Assembly (NCBI GenBank): GCA_030841195.1
Contig: JAVEDA010000520.1
Span: 1-6,055, forward strand
DNA length: 6,055 nucleotides
Source: Actinomycetota bacterium
GTDB lineage: Bacteria; Actinomycetota; Actinomycetes; JACCUZ01
Direction: 5' to 3'
The notes below the pieces were generated by a model, which was not told the DNA's origin, made no database searches, and was given only the letters and a program-made list of their open reading frames with translations. The position numbers and the translations under genes were made by a program. Shown piece after piece: positions 5,699-6,055 of this stretch; the stretch's first letter is position 1; the number at the start of each line of letters is the position of its first letter.

Positions 5699-6055
5699 CT
5701 ACCTCACCGTGAACGTCTTGGTGTCGATGTGGATCGGGGAGCCGTCCTCGGCCGAGTACTCGAGGGCGCGGATCTCGTAGGTACCCGGGTCGAGGTCCAC
5801 GGTGTCGCTGAACTCGGCGAACTCGCCCATCGAGCCGCCATCGGTGAAGCCCTCGGCGACCTTGACGCCGTCCTTGGTGACGTCCCAGTTGATGGTGGCC
5901 TCGAACGCGCTGCCGTAGCCCTTGATCGCCACCGGCGACGAGGTGGTCGCGCCCTCGGTGGGGGCGAGCAACCAGATCCAGCCCTGCACGTCCATCATCG
6001 GCGCCCGGGCGACCGGCGTGGACCAGTCCTCGTGCCCGGACTGCGGAGCCTTGCC
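5699..6055 (-). CDS. Gmad2-like immunoglobulin-fold protein (5' end outside window)
   Basis: The gene is read on the minus strand and is open through the right edge; the last 118 residues are visible and the stop is TAG at 5701-5699. A Met pair at 5998-5993 could be mistaken for the start, but 19 sense codons precede it up to the edge and the domain begins just after it, so the true start is probably outside. The visible part is one beta-sandwich resembling the Gmad2 domain: IWLLAPTEGATTSSPVAIKG, FEATINWDV, an acidic Gly-rich loop, VDLDPGTYEIRALEYSAEDG and the terminal KTFTVR. Gmad2 is named from Bacillus spore germination proteins but is also found in actinomycete secreted or lipid-anchored proteins, often with a GerMN or protease-inhibitor-like partner domain. 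Extracellular location is inferred. It converges on rsmE with a 6-bp gap. Confidence 0.75.
   Translation of the reverse strand, partial: GKAPQSGHEDWSTPVARAPMMDVQGWIWLLAPTEGATTSSPVAIKGYGSAFEATINWDVTKDGVKVAEGFTDGGSMGEFAEFSDTVDLDPGTYEIRALEYSAEDGSPIHIDTKTFTVR

Noticed and set aside
5993..5998. Met-Met pair as the start of the Gmad2-like gene
   Set aside because: The frame stays open with protein-like codons to the window edge and no ribosome site is evident before the Met pair, so the start is probably outside the window.

Overview
The window is very G+C-rich, its codons end almost always in G or C, and several genes start with GTG. Together with the gene content this points to a high-G+C actinomycete. 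The genus cannot be read from the sequence. Eight protein genes are supported, two of them cut by the window edges. I see no rRNA, tRNA, CRISPR, transposase, prophage or plasmid genes.

Left part, minus strand: a TetR-family regulator (1464-2108), a DUF3097 protein (567-1400) and an RDD-family membrane protein with a long Pro/Gly/Tyr-rich N-terminus (536 to beyond position 1). They point the same way with gaps of 63 and 30 nt and may share a transcript. Divergent from the TetR gene, 54 bp away, is a small single-domain cupin (2163-2681). The 54-bp gap carries three related half-sites spaced about one helical turn apart, a good candidate TetR operator. TetR and cupin therefore look like a self-contained regulator/target pair lying between DUF3097 and hrcA.

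Middle and right part, plus strand: a class I heat-shock operon. A TACACT -10 box and a clear CIRCE element (2708-2734, 9-nt spacer) precede hrcA (2767-3786). dnaJ follows with no gap (3787-4911), then after 43 bp rsmE, the 16S rRNA m3U1498 methyltransferase (4955-5692). HrcA should bind the CIRCE and repress its own operon until heat or unfolded protein titrates it. DnaJ is a type I J-protein with an intact HPD motif and four CxxCxGxG repeats. This is the HrcA-controlled dnaJ (dnaJ2 type) of actinomycetes, not the dnaK-linked copy. The 43-bp dnaJ-rsmE gap has a strikingly A+T-rich stretch with small palindromes.

Right edge: a Gmad2-like Ig-fold protein on the minus strand, open at the window edge, converges on rsmE with only 6 bp between stop codons.

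Most of the window is ordinary core genome. I did not find a convincing undescribed system. The points most worth a second look are the uncharacterised Toprim-like DUF3097 gene next to the heat-shock operon, the TetR/cupin pair with its triple half-site operator, and the A+T-rich dnaJ-rsmE spacer.
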